A program made the position numbers and the translations under genes. DNA of 64,000 nt from positions 62,001 through 126,000 of the forward strand of contig NZ_JBAVHX010000022.1 of assembly GCF_049686335.1 (NCBI RefSeq), in the 5' to 3' direction. Of this stretch, positions 51,819 to 60,781 are shown in pieces. Position 1 is the stretch's first letter, and every line of letters begins with the position of its first letter. Source of the DNA: Buttiauxella sp049686335 (GTDB lineage Bacteria; Pseudomonadota; Gammaproteobacteria; Enterobacterales; Enterobacteriaceae). The notes under the pieces are model-generated. The model ran no database searches. It was not told the DNA's origin and saw nothing but the letters and a program-made list of their open reading frames with translations.

Positions 51819-53147
51819 TTAAACCACTGAACCCCACAGGTCATATTCGTCCGCGTTTTCTACTTTCACGCGCACCACATCACCTGGTTTCAATTTGGTT
51901 TCGCCATTCAGGTAAACCGCGCCGTCGATTTCTGGAGCATCAGCCATGCTGCGGCCAATTGCACCTTCTTCGTCAACTTCATCGACGATCACCAGAATTT
52001 CGCGGCCGACTTTCTCTTGCAAACGCTCAGCAGAAATCTGCTGTTGCAGCTGCATGAAACGGTTCCAGCGCTCTTCTTTGACATCTTCCGGTACTGGATC
52101 GGCCAGTTCGTTGGCGGTCGCACCTTCTACCGGGCTGAACTTAAAGCAGCCGACGCGATCCAGGCGCGCTTCTTTCAGGAAGTCGAGCAGCATCTGGAAA
52201 TCTTCTTCAGTTTCGCCAGGGAAGCCAACAATGAAGGTGGAACGCAGCGTCAGATCCGGGCAAATCTCACGCCATTGCTTAATGCGCTGCAACTGACGAT
52301 CAACACTGCCTGGGCGCTTCATCAGCTTCAGAATGCGCGGGCTGGCGTGCTGCAAAGGAATATCCAGATACGGCAGGATCTTACCTTCGGCCATCAATGG
52401 GATCACATCATCCACGTGTGGGTACGGGTAAACGTAGTGCAGACGCGTCCAGACACCGAGTTTTGCCAGTTGCTCGCACAGGCTCACCATGCTGGTTTTC
52501 ACCGGCTCGCCATTGTAGAAACCCGTGCGGTGCTTGACATCTACGCCATACGCGGAGGTGTCTTGAGAGATAACCAGCAGCTCTTTAACACCAGCATCAA
52601 CCAGACGTTTTGCTTCAGATAACACATCGCCAATCGGGCGGCTGTCGAGATCGCCACGCATTGAAGGGATGATGCAGAAAGTACAACGGTGGTTGCAGCC
52701 TTCAGAAATTTTCAGATACGCATAGTGACGCGGAGTCAGCTTCACGCCTTGTTCTGGCACCAGGCTCAGGAACGGGTTGTGTTTTGGTTTTGGCACATAG
52801 TGGTGAACGTGCTGCAAAACTTGCTCGTAACTATGCGGGCCAGTGATTTCCAGAACTTTAGGGTGCACTTCACGGATTTGATCTTCTTTGGCCCCTAAAC
52901 AGCCGGTCACAATCACTTTGCCATTTTCGTTCAGCGCTTCGCCGATCGCTTCAAGCGACTCTTGTACGGCACTGTCGATAAAGCCACAGGTGTTAACGAT
53001 AACCATATCGGCATCATCATAGCTAGGCACTACATCGTAACCTTCGGTGCGCAGCTCAGTCAGGATCCGTTCAGAATCAACGAGGTTTTTTGGGCAGCCG
53101 AGGGAGACAAAGCCAATACGGGGTTGTTGCATACAGGTCACGCTCAC
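51819..53147 (-). CDS. rimO: Ribosomal protein S12 methylthiotransferase RimO
   Basis: Radical-SAM enzyme adding a methylthio group to Asp89 of ribosomal protein S12. Domains in order: N-terminal MTTase domain with cysteines in VSLGCPKN, VNTCGFID and VTGCLGA; radical-SAM domain with CNHRCTFC; C-terminal TRAM domain. The start is uncertain. GTG 53147 (442 residues) best aligns with the E. coli start (441), ATG 53132 would give 437, and no good ribosome-binding site marks either. Single gene convergent with gsiD. Confidence 0.95.
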   Translation of the reverse strand: MSVTCMQQPRIGFVSLGCPKNLVDSERILTELRTEGYDVVPSYDDADMVIVNTCGFIDSAVQESLEAIGEALNENGKVIVTGCLGAKEDQIREVHPKVLEITGPHSYEQVLQHVHHYVPKPKHNPFLSLVPEQGVKLTPRHYAYLKISEGCNHRCTFCIIPSMRGDLDSRPIGDVLSEAKRLVDAGVKELLVISQDTSAYGVDVKHRTGFYNGEPVKTSMVSLCEQLAKLGVWTRLHYVYPYPHVDDVIPLMAEGKILPYLDIPLQHASPRILKLMKRPGSVDRQLQRIKQWREICPDLTLRSTFIVGFPGETEEDFQMLLDFLKEARLDRVGCFKFSPVEGATANELADPVPEDVKEERWNRFMQLQQQISAERLQEKVGREILVIVDEVDEEGAIGRSMADAPEIDGAVYLNGETKLKPGDVVRVKVENADEYDLWGSVV

Positions 53148-53341
53148 AAAGTAAACAGAAAATAAAAACCGGGCGATTCTACACGGGTTTGCCATAAGGC
53201 TCTACTGCTTGTTTTTCCCGGCGCACAAGATGAAATTTCAGAATCATTGAAGTGCTTAGTTTTTGCTTACCGGGGAAGCAGGCTCTATTATCTTCCGGCT
53301 TTACATAATCGTAACGTCCCGCTTAAAGAGAGAACCGCATC

Positions 53342-53647
53342 ATGCGCAAGATTTTAGCCCTTTGGGGGATGCTGACGGGTGTTCTGTTGGTATCAGCTTG
53401 TAACATCATCCCAACACCGCTCAACACGCCGCCAGCCACGGCACAGAAGTTTGTTTGCGGCGGTGAGAAACTCGCTATAGATGGCGATTATGCCTGGTAC
53501 AACGGCGACCGTTATTCTTACCAACGTATGAGCGGCGGACAGGCATTTTATCGCTACCACAGCAGTAACTTCGGCCTGAAAAAAGTCGGCGAAAACCGCA
53601 CGATGTTCATCGGACTCGATGCCAAACCTTGTGTGGCAGCGAACTAA
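53342..53647 (+). CDS. Small predicted lipoprotein
   Basis: A 101-residue protein with a lipoprotein signal peptide ending in LLVSAC (lipid-modified Cys20). The mature part has a conserved-looking cysteine pair (FVCGGEK and KPCVAAN) and an aromatic-rich beta segment (YAWYNGDRYSYQRM). I do not recognise a family; MliC-like lysozyme inhibitors have a similar size, but the match is not convincing. AAGAGAGAACCG before the ATG is a good ribosome-binding site. The stop abuts the start of the next lipoprotein gene, so the two are co-transcribed. This pair is not at the corresponding site in E. coli. Confidence 0.75.
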   Translation: MRKILALWGMLTGVLLVSACNIIPTPLNTPPATAQKFVCGGEKLAIDGDYAWYNGDRYSYQRMSGGQAFYRYHSSNFGLKKVGENRTMFIGLDAKPCVAAN

Positions 53648-54850
53648 TTGAGGAAACTTCCCCGTGACATGAGTACGTTGCTGCTCGGTTTTACGCTGGC
53701 GGGGTGTGGCACGCTGTCTAACGTGGCCCCCGAGGCAGAAGTGCCGCAAAAAGCACAACGTGTTTGTGGCGCATCAGAATCGCGTGATATTAACCAATGG
53801 CTCCCCGCCATGGTTGAACAGCAATCTCCCGGGTTGGTAGTTGGGGTGATTGACGCCAGTAACCAACGCCACTTCTGGCAGTTGGGTGTCACCGATACAA
53901 TGCACCGTCATCCCGTCAATCAACAGACGTTGTTTGCCGTCGGCTCGCTGAGTAAAGGGATGACCGCCGAAGCGACCGCGATATTAGTGGCGCAGGGGCG
54001 GTTGCACTGGTCGGATACGCTTGAAACCTTAATGCCGCCGTCGGTGCCATTAAGTGCGGATGCAAAGAAAATCACGTTGCTGCAACTGGTGACTCATACC
54101 TCAGGGTTGCCACGGCAGAATATGGATTTGCCGATGTTAACAGCCTTTATTCGTTATCTGGGCAATGGCGAGAATTTCTATGCGCATCTTGATAGTGACG
54201 ATGTAGTGGCCGATCTGGCAGATTTTTCCAAACCCCACAGTACCGAGCCCCATTACTCAAACCTGGGCTATGCGGTGCTGGATTATGTTTTGCATTATCA
54301 AACCGGCCTGCGTGCCGACCAGTTGGTGCAAACGCTGATCTTCGATCCGCTTGAGATGCACAACAGCAGTTTTACTCCGCAAAAACTCAAAAGTTATCCG
54401 CTGCGTGCCATTGGTCATGCGGGCAGCCAGCCGAAGTTTATTCCCCGTGGGCAAGTCGTTCCTGACTGGCAGTTCACCGGCAACATGCTCGGAGCGGGCG
54501 GCTTGTATACCGATACCGCTGATTTGCTGACTTTTGCCGCCGCTCATCTGGAAAGCACCGGCCACGCAACGCTGGATAAAGCTATCGTTGATACGATGAA
54601 AATCTATTATCCGCGTGAAAAAGAAGCTGCCAATATTGCCTGGGTGACGGACACCTATGGCGAACAAACCATCACTTATCAGGTCGGCTACATTGGTGGG
54701 TATTCCAGCTATATTGGAATTGATCGCCAGAATCATTTCGCCGTTGTGGTGCTGCAAAACAGCTTCACCTGGCAAAACAACCTTGGTCACAGTGTGTTAC
54801 GTCAAATGTTCGAGGAACAGCATCACACCGCCACTTGTCGGGCAACTTAA
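53648..54850 (+). CDS. Lipoprotein of the serine beta-lactamase/DD-peptidase-like family
   Basis: A 400-residue class C beta-lactamase-related serine hydrolase. From TTG 53648 the signal peptide MRKLPRDMSTLLLGFTLAGC gives a basic n-region and lipobox with Cys20; starting at ATG 53669 would remove the basic residues, so TTG is favoured. Catalytic SxxK is Ser100-Lys103 (SLSK) and Tyr202-Ser-Asn204 is the YxN motif. A HTSGLP segment follows the family pattern. A KTG-like third motif is not obvious. Such proteins can be peptidoglycan DD-peptidases, D-amino-acid hydrolases or esterases; which is unknown. It is coupled to the upstream small lipoprotein. Confidence 0.8.
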   Translation: MRKLPRDMSTLLLGFTLAGCGTLSNVAPEAEVPQKAQRVCGASESRDINQWLPAMVEQQSPGLVVGVIDASNQRHFWQLGVTDTMHRHPVNQQTLFAVGSLSKGMTAEATAILVAQGRLHWSDTLETLMPPSVPLSADAKKITLLQLVTHTSGLPRQNMDLPMLTAFIRYLGNGENFYAHLDSDDVVADLADFSKPHSTEPHYSNLGYAVLDYVLHYQTGLRADQLVQTLIFDPLEMHNSSFTPQKLKSYPLRAIGHAGSQPKFIPRGQVVPDWQFTGNMLGAGGLYTDTADLLTFAAAHLESTGHATLDKAIVDTMKIYYPREKEAANIAWVTDTYGEQTITYQVGYIGGYSSYIGIDRQNHFAVVVLQNSFTWQNNLGHSVLRQMFEEQHHTATCRAT

Positions 54851-55001
54851 TCAGCCTGACGCCTTGTTTCTGTGTAAATGTTAACGTTTGTAAAACTTGT
54901 TGCTGAAGATCAAAAAAGGCGCTGATAAAGCCCGGCCTGTCTAAATTTTATCCATACTTTAAGTGTGTGCTTTTAGTTCTCATCACACGGGGGGTAAATG
55001 T

Positions 55002-55385
55002 ATGACCGGGGAGTCACTGAAACGCGAAGTCCTGAAAAAGATGATTATCGCGAAAATAGACGTAGCCGCTTATCTCTCATTGAGAAAAGCCAAAGGCTAT
55101 ATGTCTGTCAATGAAACCGAGCATCTGCGCGATAACTTGTTCGACTTGTCTGCTGAGTATCGTGAAAAGTGTTTAAGCCTCACATCCCGTCTTAGCTCAC
55201 AAGAAATAGCGAGCCTCAATCAGGGGATCGGCGCGGTATCTGCCGCTGCGGTTTGCCTGATGAGCGGGCCTCACGATTGCCCGCAGTACATCGCAATAGA
55301 TGCCGATAAGCTTGAAAACTGCTTGCGACAACTTTCTGCCAGCCTGAAAGATCTTATGGGGCACCAACTGGCGTTAGAAAGTTGA
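55002..55385 (+). CDS. bssR: Biofilm regulator BssR (YliH) homologue
   Basis: A 127-residue small cytoplasmic protein with the same length as E. coli BssR. Shared blocks are AAYLSLRKAKGYMSVNE...HLRDN, AAVCLMSGPHDCP and DADKLENCL, with moderate divergence elsewhere. In E. coli BssR affects biofilm formation, indole and AI-2 signalling; the mechanism is unknown. ATG 55002 follows GGGGGGTAA. It occupies the E. coli position between rimO and yliI. A strong hairpin follows the stop. Confidence 0.85.
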   Translation: MTGESLKREVLKKMIIAKIDVAAYLSLRKAKGYMSVNETEHLRDNLFDLSAEYREKCLSLTSRLSSQEIASLNQGIGAVSAAAVCLMSGPHDCPQYIAIDADKLENCLRQLSASLKDLMGHQLALES

Positions 55386-55391
55386 AATTCC

Positions 55392-55425
55392 GAGGGGAGG
55401 CGACTCCCCTCTGGTAAAGTTTTTG
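55392..55425 (+). terminator. Probable terminator of bssR
   Basis: GAGGGGAG pairs with CTCCCCTC around a GCGA loop, followed after a short gap by a TTTTTG tract. Confidence 0.65.
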
Positions 55426-55490
55426 TAAAACTGCCAGTCCCAATTCCTGGAAAGCTAACCTTATCGGGTAGATCCGAAAAGGAGAGAGCT

Positions 55491-56609
55491 ATGCCACGGT
55501 CGTTATTACGTTCATTCATTGCTGCGTCATTACTACTTTCAGCCAGTGTTGCCCAGGCCGCCGAGGTTAAGGTGGAAGTGCTGCAAAGTAAGCTCGATCA
55601 TCCCTGGTCACTTGCGTTTCTGCCTAATAATCAGGGGTTGTTGATTACGCTGCGTGATGGTCAATTACGTCGCTGGCAGCCTGGTGAAGGGTTAGGTGAT
55701 CCGATTGTTGGCGTGCCAAAAGTGTGGGCGCAAGGGCAAGGGGGCTTGCTGGATGTCGTTTTAGCACCGGACTTTGAAAAAAGCCGCCGCGTATGGCTGA
55801 GTTTTGCCGAAGCGAATAGTGATGGTGAAGCTGGCACTGCCGTCGGTTACGGTACGCTGAGCGACAATATGCAGCGTCTGGAAAACTTCAAAGTCGTTTT
55901 CCGTCAAATGCCAAAATTATCGACCGGCAACCACTTCGGCGGACGCATGGCGTTCGATAACAAGGGTTATCTGTTTATCGCGCTGGGTGAAAACAATCAG
56001 CGATCAACAGCGCAGGATCTGGACAAACTCCAGGGCAAGCTGGTGCGTCTGACGCAGAACGGCGATGTGCCTCCTGATAACCCGTTTGCTGGCAAACAGG
56101 GCGCCCGAAGTGAAATCTGGTCTTACGGTCACCGTAATCCACAAGGTCTGGCGTTTAATCCGGCGAACGGCGAGCTGTGGCTTAATGAACACGGGCCGAA
56201 GGGCGGCGACGAAATCAACGTCGCACATCCAGGTAAAAACTATGGCTGGCCACTGGCGACGTGGGGTATTAATTACAGCGGCCTGCCTATCCCTGAAGCA
56301 AAAGGGGAAATCGTGGCGGGGACTGAACAACCGCTCTATTACTGGAAAATTTCACCCGCGGTGAGCGGTATGGCGTTTTATCACGCCGACACCTTCCCAC
56401 AGTGGAAAGGAAAGTTGTTTATTGGCGCATTGAAAGAGAAAAACCTGATTGAGCTGACGCTCAGTGGCGACAAAGTCACGAAACAAACGCGTTTGCTGGA
56501 CGACCACGGCGAGCGAATCCGTGATGTGCGCGTCGGCCCGGACGGTTATCTGTATGTCCTGACCGACGAATCTGACGGGCAATTGTTAAAAATCAGCCCA
56601 ACGAGTTAG
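55491..56609 (+). CDS. yliI: PQQ-dependent soluble aldose sugar dehydrogenase YliI
   Basis: A 372-residue periplasmic six-bladed propeller quinoprotein that oxidises aldoses at C1, using PQQ and calcium. Signal peptide about 1-23 (cleavage after VAQA). Conserved segments are HPWSLAFLPN, GNHFGGRMAFD, SYGHRNPQGLAFNP and NEHGPKGGDEIN, typical of the family; E. coli YliI (Asd) has 371 residues. GAAAAGGAGAGAGC before the ATG is an excellent ribosome-binding site. A large REP array follows. Confidence 0.95.
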   Translation: MPRSLLRSFIAASLLLSASVAQAAEVKVEVLQSKLDHPWSLAFLPNNQGLLITLRDGQLRRWQPGEGLGDPIVGVPKVWAQGQGGLLDVVLAPDFEKSRRVWLSFAEANSDGEAGTAVGYGTLSDNMQRLENFKVVFRQMPKLSTGNHFGGRMAFDNKGYLFIALGENNQRSTAQDLDKLQGKLVRLTQNGDVPPDNPFAGKQGARSEIWSYGHRNPQGLAFNPANGELWLNEHGPKGGDEINVAHPGKNYGWPLATWGINYSGLPIPEAKGEIVAGTEQPLYYWKISPAVSGMAFYHADTFPQWKGKLFIGALKEKNLIELTLSGDKVTKQTRLLDDHGERIRDVRVGPDGYLYVLTDESDGQLLKISPTS

Positions 56610-56619
56610 CGCATAACTC

Positions 56620-57005
56620 AGTTTTGTAGGGTGGATAAGCGATAGCGTCATCCACCATTTGCGCCAGCATTGCAGGTGAACGTGTCGGAAGACGCTGCGC
56701 TTATCCGACCTACTCAGTTTTGTAGGGTGGATAAGCGATAGCGTCATCCACCATTTTCGCCAGTCATTGCAGGTGAACGTGTCGGATGACGCTGTGCTTA
56801 TCCGACCTACTCAGTTTTGTAGGGTGGATAAGCGATAGCGTCATCCACCATTTGCGCCAGTCATTGCAGGTGAAGGTGTCGGATGACGCTGCGCTTATCC
56901 GACCAACTCAGTTTTGTAGGGTGGATACGCGATAGCGTCATCCACCCTTTGCGCCAGCATTACAGGTGAACGTGTCGGATGACGCTACGCTTATCCGGCC
57001 TACGG
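56620..57005. repeat. Four-unit 96-97-bp BIME array between yliI and gstB
   Basis: Each unit holds a GTGGATAAGCGATAGC...CATCCAC palindrome, a spacer with GCGCCAG...TGCAGGTGAA, and an inverted GTCGGATGACGC...CTTATCCGAC palindrome. Units start near 56626, 56722, 56819 and 56916. The array takes up nearly all of the 405-bp gene-free interval. Confidence 0.93.
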
Positions 57006-57014
57006 AGCGAGTCT

Positions 57015-57641
57015 TTAACTTAATGGAATCATAACGATTTTCTTAAACGCCGGGCGCTGGGTCATTTGCTGATACCAGCGTTGCAGGTTAGGGAAATCAT
57101 TCCATTTGATATCGAGATTGAGCAGGTTGTAGATACTCGGAGCCAGCGCAATATCAGCGGTGCTAAATTCTGCGCCGCCAAGCCACGGCTGCTTCGCAAG
57201 TTCAGCATCCACCATGGCAAACAGCGCGTTACATTGCTCGATGCTGTCGGCGATGAGCTTTTCATCACGTTGCTCTGGTGCAACGCGAACCAGGCTGATA
57301 AATACACCGCGATGCGGACCCGCAAGCGAGGTCCCCGTCCAGTCCATCCATTTTTCACCGCGCGCACGTGCCGCAGGCTCTGCAATCCATAGAGAATCTT
57401 TACCGTACTGGGCCGCCAGATATCGCACGATGGTATTGGACTCCCACAACGTCAGGTCGGTGGTGTCATCGTGAATACACGGCACCAGCGCATTGGGGTT
57501 CATCGCCAGATATTCTGCATCCTGGGTTTTGCCAAATTTCCCACCAGCGGGGATTGAGTGATACGCCACGCCTAACTCTTCCAGGCACCACAACACTTTC
57601 TTCACATTTGTCGAATTGTCTCTGCCCCAAACAGTAATCAT
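57015..57641 (-). CDS. gstB: Glutathione S-transferase GstB (YliJ)
   Basis: A 208-residue cytoplasmic glutathione transferase, the length of E. coli GstB. The N-terminal thioredoxin-like domain begins MITVWGRDNSTNVKK and includes MNPNALVPCIHDD and the glutathione gamma-glutamyl site WESNTIVRYLA; the helical C-terminal domain follows. E. coli GstB dehalogenates bromoacetate. It lies in the E. coli order yliI-gstB-dacC, divergent from dacC. Confidence 0.94.
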   Translation of the reverse strand: MITVWGRDNSTNVKKVLWCLEELGVAYHSIPAGGKFGKTQDAEYLAMNPNALVPCIHDDTTDLTLWESNTIVRYLAAQYGKDSLWIAEPAARARGEKWMDWTGTSLAGPHRGVFISLVRVAPEQRDEKLIADSIEQCNALFAMVDAELAKQPWLGGAEFSTADIALAPSIYNLLNLDIKWNDFPNLQRWYQQMTQRPAFKKIVMIPLS

Positions 57642-57656
57642 TTTGTTTCCTCATTC

Positions 57657-57818
57657 ATGGATTTACACTTCAGTATGCCGTTTGCCGATGAAGAAAACAG
57701 CACGCAGGTTCAACGGTTGGTAAAAAACTCGTCAACGTGGCGGCAACTCGCGCAGTTATCGAATAAACTTAAAAAACTTTACCAACGTTATGTTTCTTTC
57801 GATTCTTCCGCGCGTTAG
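57657..57818 (+). CDS. Possible 53-residue small protein between gstB and dacC
   Basis: An open frame from ATG 57657 to TAG 57816 would encode MDLHFSMPFADEENSTQ and a lysine/arginine-rich C-terminal half. No ribosome-binding site is visible and I know of no homologue. It may be chance in the divergent promoter region. Confidence 0.2.
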   Translation: MDLHFSMPFADEENSTQVQRLVKNSSTWRQLAQLSNKLKKLYQRYVSFDSSAR

Positions 57819-57890
57819 CTTACTGGCAACTTGAAACATTAAGTAACGGCGTGTGTCGTGACTTTTTTAGAATGGATACTGGGTGGTGTT

Positions 57891-59093
57891 ATGAAAACTT
57901 TGCAAATCCCTGCTTCGCTACGAGCATTACTCGCAGGCTCGACCCTGCTGCTTCTGGCCGCGCCTGCGATGAGCGCAGAACAGACTGCTGACGCACCGCA
58001 AGTGGATGCTAAAGCCTGGATATTAATGGATTACGCCAGCGGCAAAGTGTTGGCGGAAGGAAATGCCGATCTCCAACTCGATCCGGCAAGCCTGACGAAA
58101 CTGATGACCAGCTATGTGGTTGGCCAGGCCATCAAAGCAGATAAAATCAAACTGACCGATATGGTGACCATCGGCAAAGATGCCTGGGCAACCGGTAATC
58201 CGGCGCTGCGTGGTTCCTCGCTGATGTTCCTCAAACCAGGCGATAAAGTCTCGGTTGAGGATTTGAACAAAGGCGTCATCATTCAGTCAGGTAACGATGC
58301 CAGCATTGCGATTGCCGATTTTGTGGCAGGCAGCCAGGATTCGTTCGTCAGCCTGATGAACAACTACGCGCAAAAACTGAACCTCACTAACACCACCTTC
58401 AAAACCGTACACGGCCTTGATGCACCAGGGCAGTTCAGCACCGCGCGCGATATGGCGTTGCTGGGTAAAGCCTTAATTCACGACGTACCAGAAGAGTACG
58501 CCATCCACAAAGAGAAAGAGTTCACCTTTAATAACATCAAGCAGCCGAACCGCAACCGCTTGCTGTGGAGCTCCAATCTTAATGTTGATGGCATGAAAAC
58601 CGGCACCACCACCGGCGCAGGTTACAACCTGGTGGCGTCAGCGACTTCGGGAGATATGCGTTTGATTTCCGTGGTTTTGGGTACCAAAACCGACCGTGTT
58701 CGATTCAATGAAAGTGAAAAATTGCTGACGTGGGGCTTCCGCTTCTTTGAAACCGTCACACCTATTAAACCGGATGCGACTTTTGTCACCCAGCGCGTGT
58801 GGTTCGGTGATAAAAGCGAAGTGAATCTTGGCGCGGGCGAAGGTGGCTCAGTCACCATTCCTCGCGGTCAACTGAAGAACCTGAAGGCAAGTTACAAACT
58901 TAACGATCCGCAACTGACCGCACCGCTGAAAAAAGGCCAGGTCGTTGGGACAATCGACTTCCAGCTTAACGGCAAATCAATCGAACAGCGTCCGCTGATG
59001 GTGATGCAGGCAGTGGAAGAGGGTGGTTTCTTTAGCCGGATGTGGGATTTTGTGATGATGAAGTTCCATTCCTGGTTCGGCAGCTGGTTCTAA
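57891..59093 (+). CDS. dacC: D-alanyl-D-alanine carboxypeptidase DacC (PBP6)
   Basis: A 400-residue low-molecular-weight penicillin-binding protein removing the terminal D-Ala of peptidoglycan stem peptides, anchored to the outer face of the inner membrane. Signal peptide 1-29. Catalytic motifs: Ser67-Leu-Thr-Lys70, Ser133-Gly-Asn135 and Lys236-Thr-Gly238. The C-terminal beta domain and an amphipathic membrane-anchoring helix (FVMMKFHSWFGSWF) follow. ATG 57891 with GGGTGG upstream gives the E. coli length; the longer frame is rejected. An ERIC element follows directly. Confidence 0.96.
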   Translation: MKTLQIPASLRALLAGSTLLLLAAPAMSAEQTADAPQVDAKAWILMDYASGKVLAEGNADLQLDPASLTKLMTSYVVGQAIKADKIKLTDMVTIGKDAWATGNPALRGSSLMFLKPGDKVSVEDLNKGVIIQSGNDASIAIADFVAGSQDSFVSLMNNYAQKLNLTNTTFKTVHGLDAPGQFSTARDMALLGKALIHDVPEEYAIHKEKEFTFNNIKQPNRNRLLWSSNLNVDGMKTGTTTGAGYNLVASATSGDMRLISVVLGTKTDRVRFNESEKLLTWGFRFFETVTPIKPDATFVTQRVWFGDKSEVNLGAGEGGSVTIPRGQLKNLKASYKLNDPQLTAPLKKGQVVGTIDFQLNGKSIEQRPLMVMQAVEEGGFFSRMWDFVMMKFHSWFGSWF

Positions 59094-59096
59094 TCC

Positions 59097-59220
59097 CTCC
59101 TTCATACTTCGAGCCGCAGATGCGTTGGCTGCATTCCTGAACCCCAGTCACTTACTTATGTAAGCTCCTGGGGCTTCACGCTTTTGCCGCCTTTCTGCGA
59201 CTCGAATTATTTTGGCGGAC
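59097..59220. repeat. ERIC element between dacC and deoR
   Basis: About 124 bp with ends CCTCCTTCATACTTCGAGCC and CTCGAATTATTTTGGCGGA and core CACTTACTTATGTAAGCTCC. It lies three bases after dacC and seven before the end of convergent deoR. Confidence 0.92.
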
Positions 59221-59227
59221 TATTTTA

Positions 59228-59995
59228 CTATTTCCATTGAAGAGAAAGATTCTCTGATGCCGCAAACGCCACAAACTCGGCGTCGGGTTGTTGGTTGCTG
59301 ATAAGCAAATCAAACGCAGAAATGGGCCCCATGCAGGCTGAACGCACTTTGCCAAATTTGCTGTCATCTACCACCAGCACGCGCTGCTGTGCCATCGCTA
59401 ATGCCCAATGTTTTACCGGCAACTCATCAAGATTAAAGCAGGTCGCGCCGTGACGCATGTGAACACCCGCCGCCGAGAAAAAGGCGATATCCGGGCAGAA
59501 GTTATTCAGGCATTCCTGGAAATTAATCGGCTTGAAAATCGCATTGCTGGCGTGAAATTCGCCGCCACTCAAAATAACCCGACAGCCGGGTTTGTCCTGC
59601 AACGCCAGAAAAGTGTTTAACGAATAGCAAACCCCGGTAAATTCCATCTCGTCATCTAAGGCTTCGATGATGTATGGCGTGGTGGTGCCACAATCAAAAA
59701 ATACCGTTTGATGCGGGCGCACCAATGCCGCCGCCAGACGTGCTGCATGGCGTTTTTCTTCAATACGACGGGTTTTCTGATCGCTCAACAGATAGTGATT
59801 GGCGGTGACGCTACGGGGTTCGAGAACCACATAGCCGCCTAACAGAACCACCGGCCCAGCGTCATTGCTCAGGTCACGGCGAATAGTCATTTCAGAGACA
59901 CCCAGTAAAGCAGACGCTTCCTTGAGGTGAATTTTGTCGCTGCGTTTAAGCGCCTGAATCAGGCGGTTGATGCGTTCGTCGCGCCGGGTTTCCAT
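59228..59995 (-). CDS. deoR: Deoxyribose operon repressor DeoR
   Basis: A 255-residue DeoR-family repressor of the deo (deoxynucleoside catabolism) genes, inactivated by deoxyribose 5-phosphate. The N-terminal helix-turn-helix LKEASALLGVSEMTIRRDL lies at about residues 24-43. The effector domain contains FFDCGTTTPYIIEAL and SLNTFLAL. The end diverges from E. coli DeoR (252). ATG 59995, preceded by AGAGGGC, equals the E. coli start. It is downstream of ybjG in the same direction with a terminator between them. Confidence 0.95.
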   Translation of the reverse strand: METRRDERINRLIQALKRSDKIHLKEASALLGVSEMTIRRDLSNDAGPVVLLGGYVVLEPRSVTANHYLLSDQKTRRIEEKRHAARLAAALVRPHQTVFFDCGTTTPYIIEALDDEMEFTGVCYSLNTFLALQDKPGCRVILSGGEFHASNAIFKPINFQECLNNFCPDIAFFSAAGVHMRHGATCFNLDELPVKHWALAMAQQRVLVVDDSKFGKVRSACMGPISAFDLLISNQQPDAEFVAFAASENLSLQWK

Positions 59996-60013
59996 ATTGC
60001 CCTCTGAAGATGA

Positions 60014-60036
60014 AAAACCCGGCATCGCCGGGTTTC
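60014..60036 (-). terminator. Rho-independent terminator of ybjG
   Basis: AAACCCGGC pairs with GCCGGGTTT around a 3-nt loop, followed by five T on the minus strand, 30 bp past the ybjG stop and just upstream of deoR. Confidence 0.88.
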
Positions 60037-60066
60037 GATAAACGCATATTACCTTTGCAAAATCAC

Positions 60067-60675
60067 TTAGTCACGCACCCAACCTTTGCGAATGAACGGG
60101 GCAAAACAGAAACGATAGGCTTGATGCAAGCGGGCGTATATCTGCTCGCCAGACAGGTTCCAGACCATTTGCGAAAGCAGGCAAGCACACAGCCCAACCA
60201 GCAAACCGCCGAGCATATCCAGCGGCCAGTGCACGCCGAGGTAAACGCGTGACCAGGCGATGGCGCATGCGAGAGCAAACAACACCAGGCCTGACCACAC
60301 CCGGTGCCAGGCCAAAAATGCCAGTGAGAAGGTGTAAATCACCGTGCCGTGGTCGCTTGGGTAAGAGTCATCCGGCGCATGGTGCAGGAAGTTATAGCCA
60401 AACCCGCTAACAAACGGTCTGTCATGGGGAAACAGATGACCAATAATCCACGATAACGACATGCAAAGAATCAGCGCTATCGCAGTCTTGATAATCATCA
60501 TGCGTTGGGCGGTCATTTGTTTGCGTTCACCCCACAACCACAAAATGGCAATCAGCAGCGGTACGATATTGATTAAATCTTTGGCGATAAAAATCGCAAA
60601 TTTTATCAGCCACTCAGGTGACTGCGGCGTGGCATTAATCAGCAAAAAGAGAGCCTGATTGAGTTGTTCGATCAT
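60067..60675 (-). CDS. ybjG: Undecaprenyl-diphosphate phosphatase YbjG (PAP2 family)
   Basis: A 202-residue inner-membrane PAP2 phosphatase with 5-6 spans that recycles undecaprenyl pyrophosphate on the periplasmic side. The three PAP2 motifs are FPHDRPF, SYPSDHG and SRVYLGVHWPLD, with catalytic His in the last two. Matches E. coli YbjG (198). Divergent from mdfA. A PhoP-box-like repeat lies upstream; ybjG is known as a PhoP-linked gene in enterobacteria. Confidence 0.94.
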   Translation of the reverse strand: MIEQLNQALFLLINATPQSPEWLIKFAIFIAKDLINIVPLLIAILWLWGERKQMTAQRMMIIKTAIALILCMSLSWIIGHLFPHDRPFVSGFGYNFLHHAPDDSYPSDHGTVIYTFSLAFLAWHRVWSGLVLFALACAIAWSRVYLGVHWPLDMLGGLLVGLCACLLSQMVWNLSGEQIYARLHQAYRFCFAPFIRKGWVRD

Positions 60676-60764
60676 AACAATTTTGGTTCCTTAACCCATC
60701 ATTTGGAGATGATGCCGTACACCCTGCATCGTGACTATAGGACGACAGACTACTTTGAGCTTAT

Positions 60765-60781
60765 TAAGAAAACCTTAAACA
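60765..60781 (-). promoter_or_regulatory. Possible PhoP box upstream of ybjG
   Basis: On the minus strand TGTTTA-N5-TTCTTA resembles the PhoP direct repeat (G/T)GTTTA-N5-(G/T)GTTTA, with one perfect and one weak half. It is 90 bp before ybjG. Weak evidence. Confidence 0.35.

Noticed and set aside
53342..53647. Calling the small lipoprotein an MliC-type lysozyme inhibitor
   Set aside because: Size and cysteine pair are compatible, but the characteristic MliC sequence pattern was not seen.
59408..59620. 70-residue frame antisense to deoR
   Set aside because: Shadow of deoR with no ribosome-binding site or recognisable domain.
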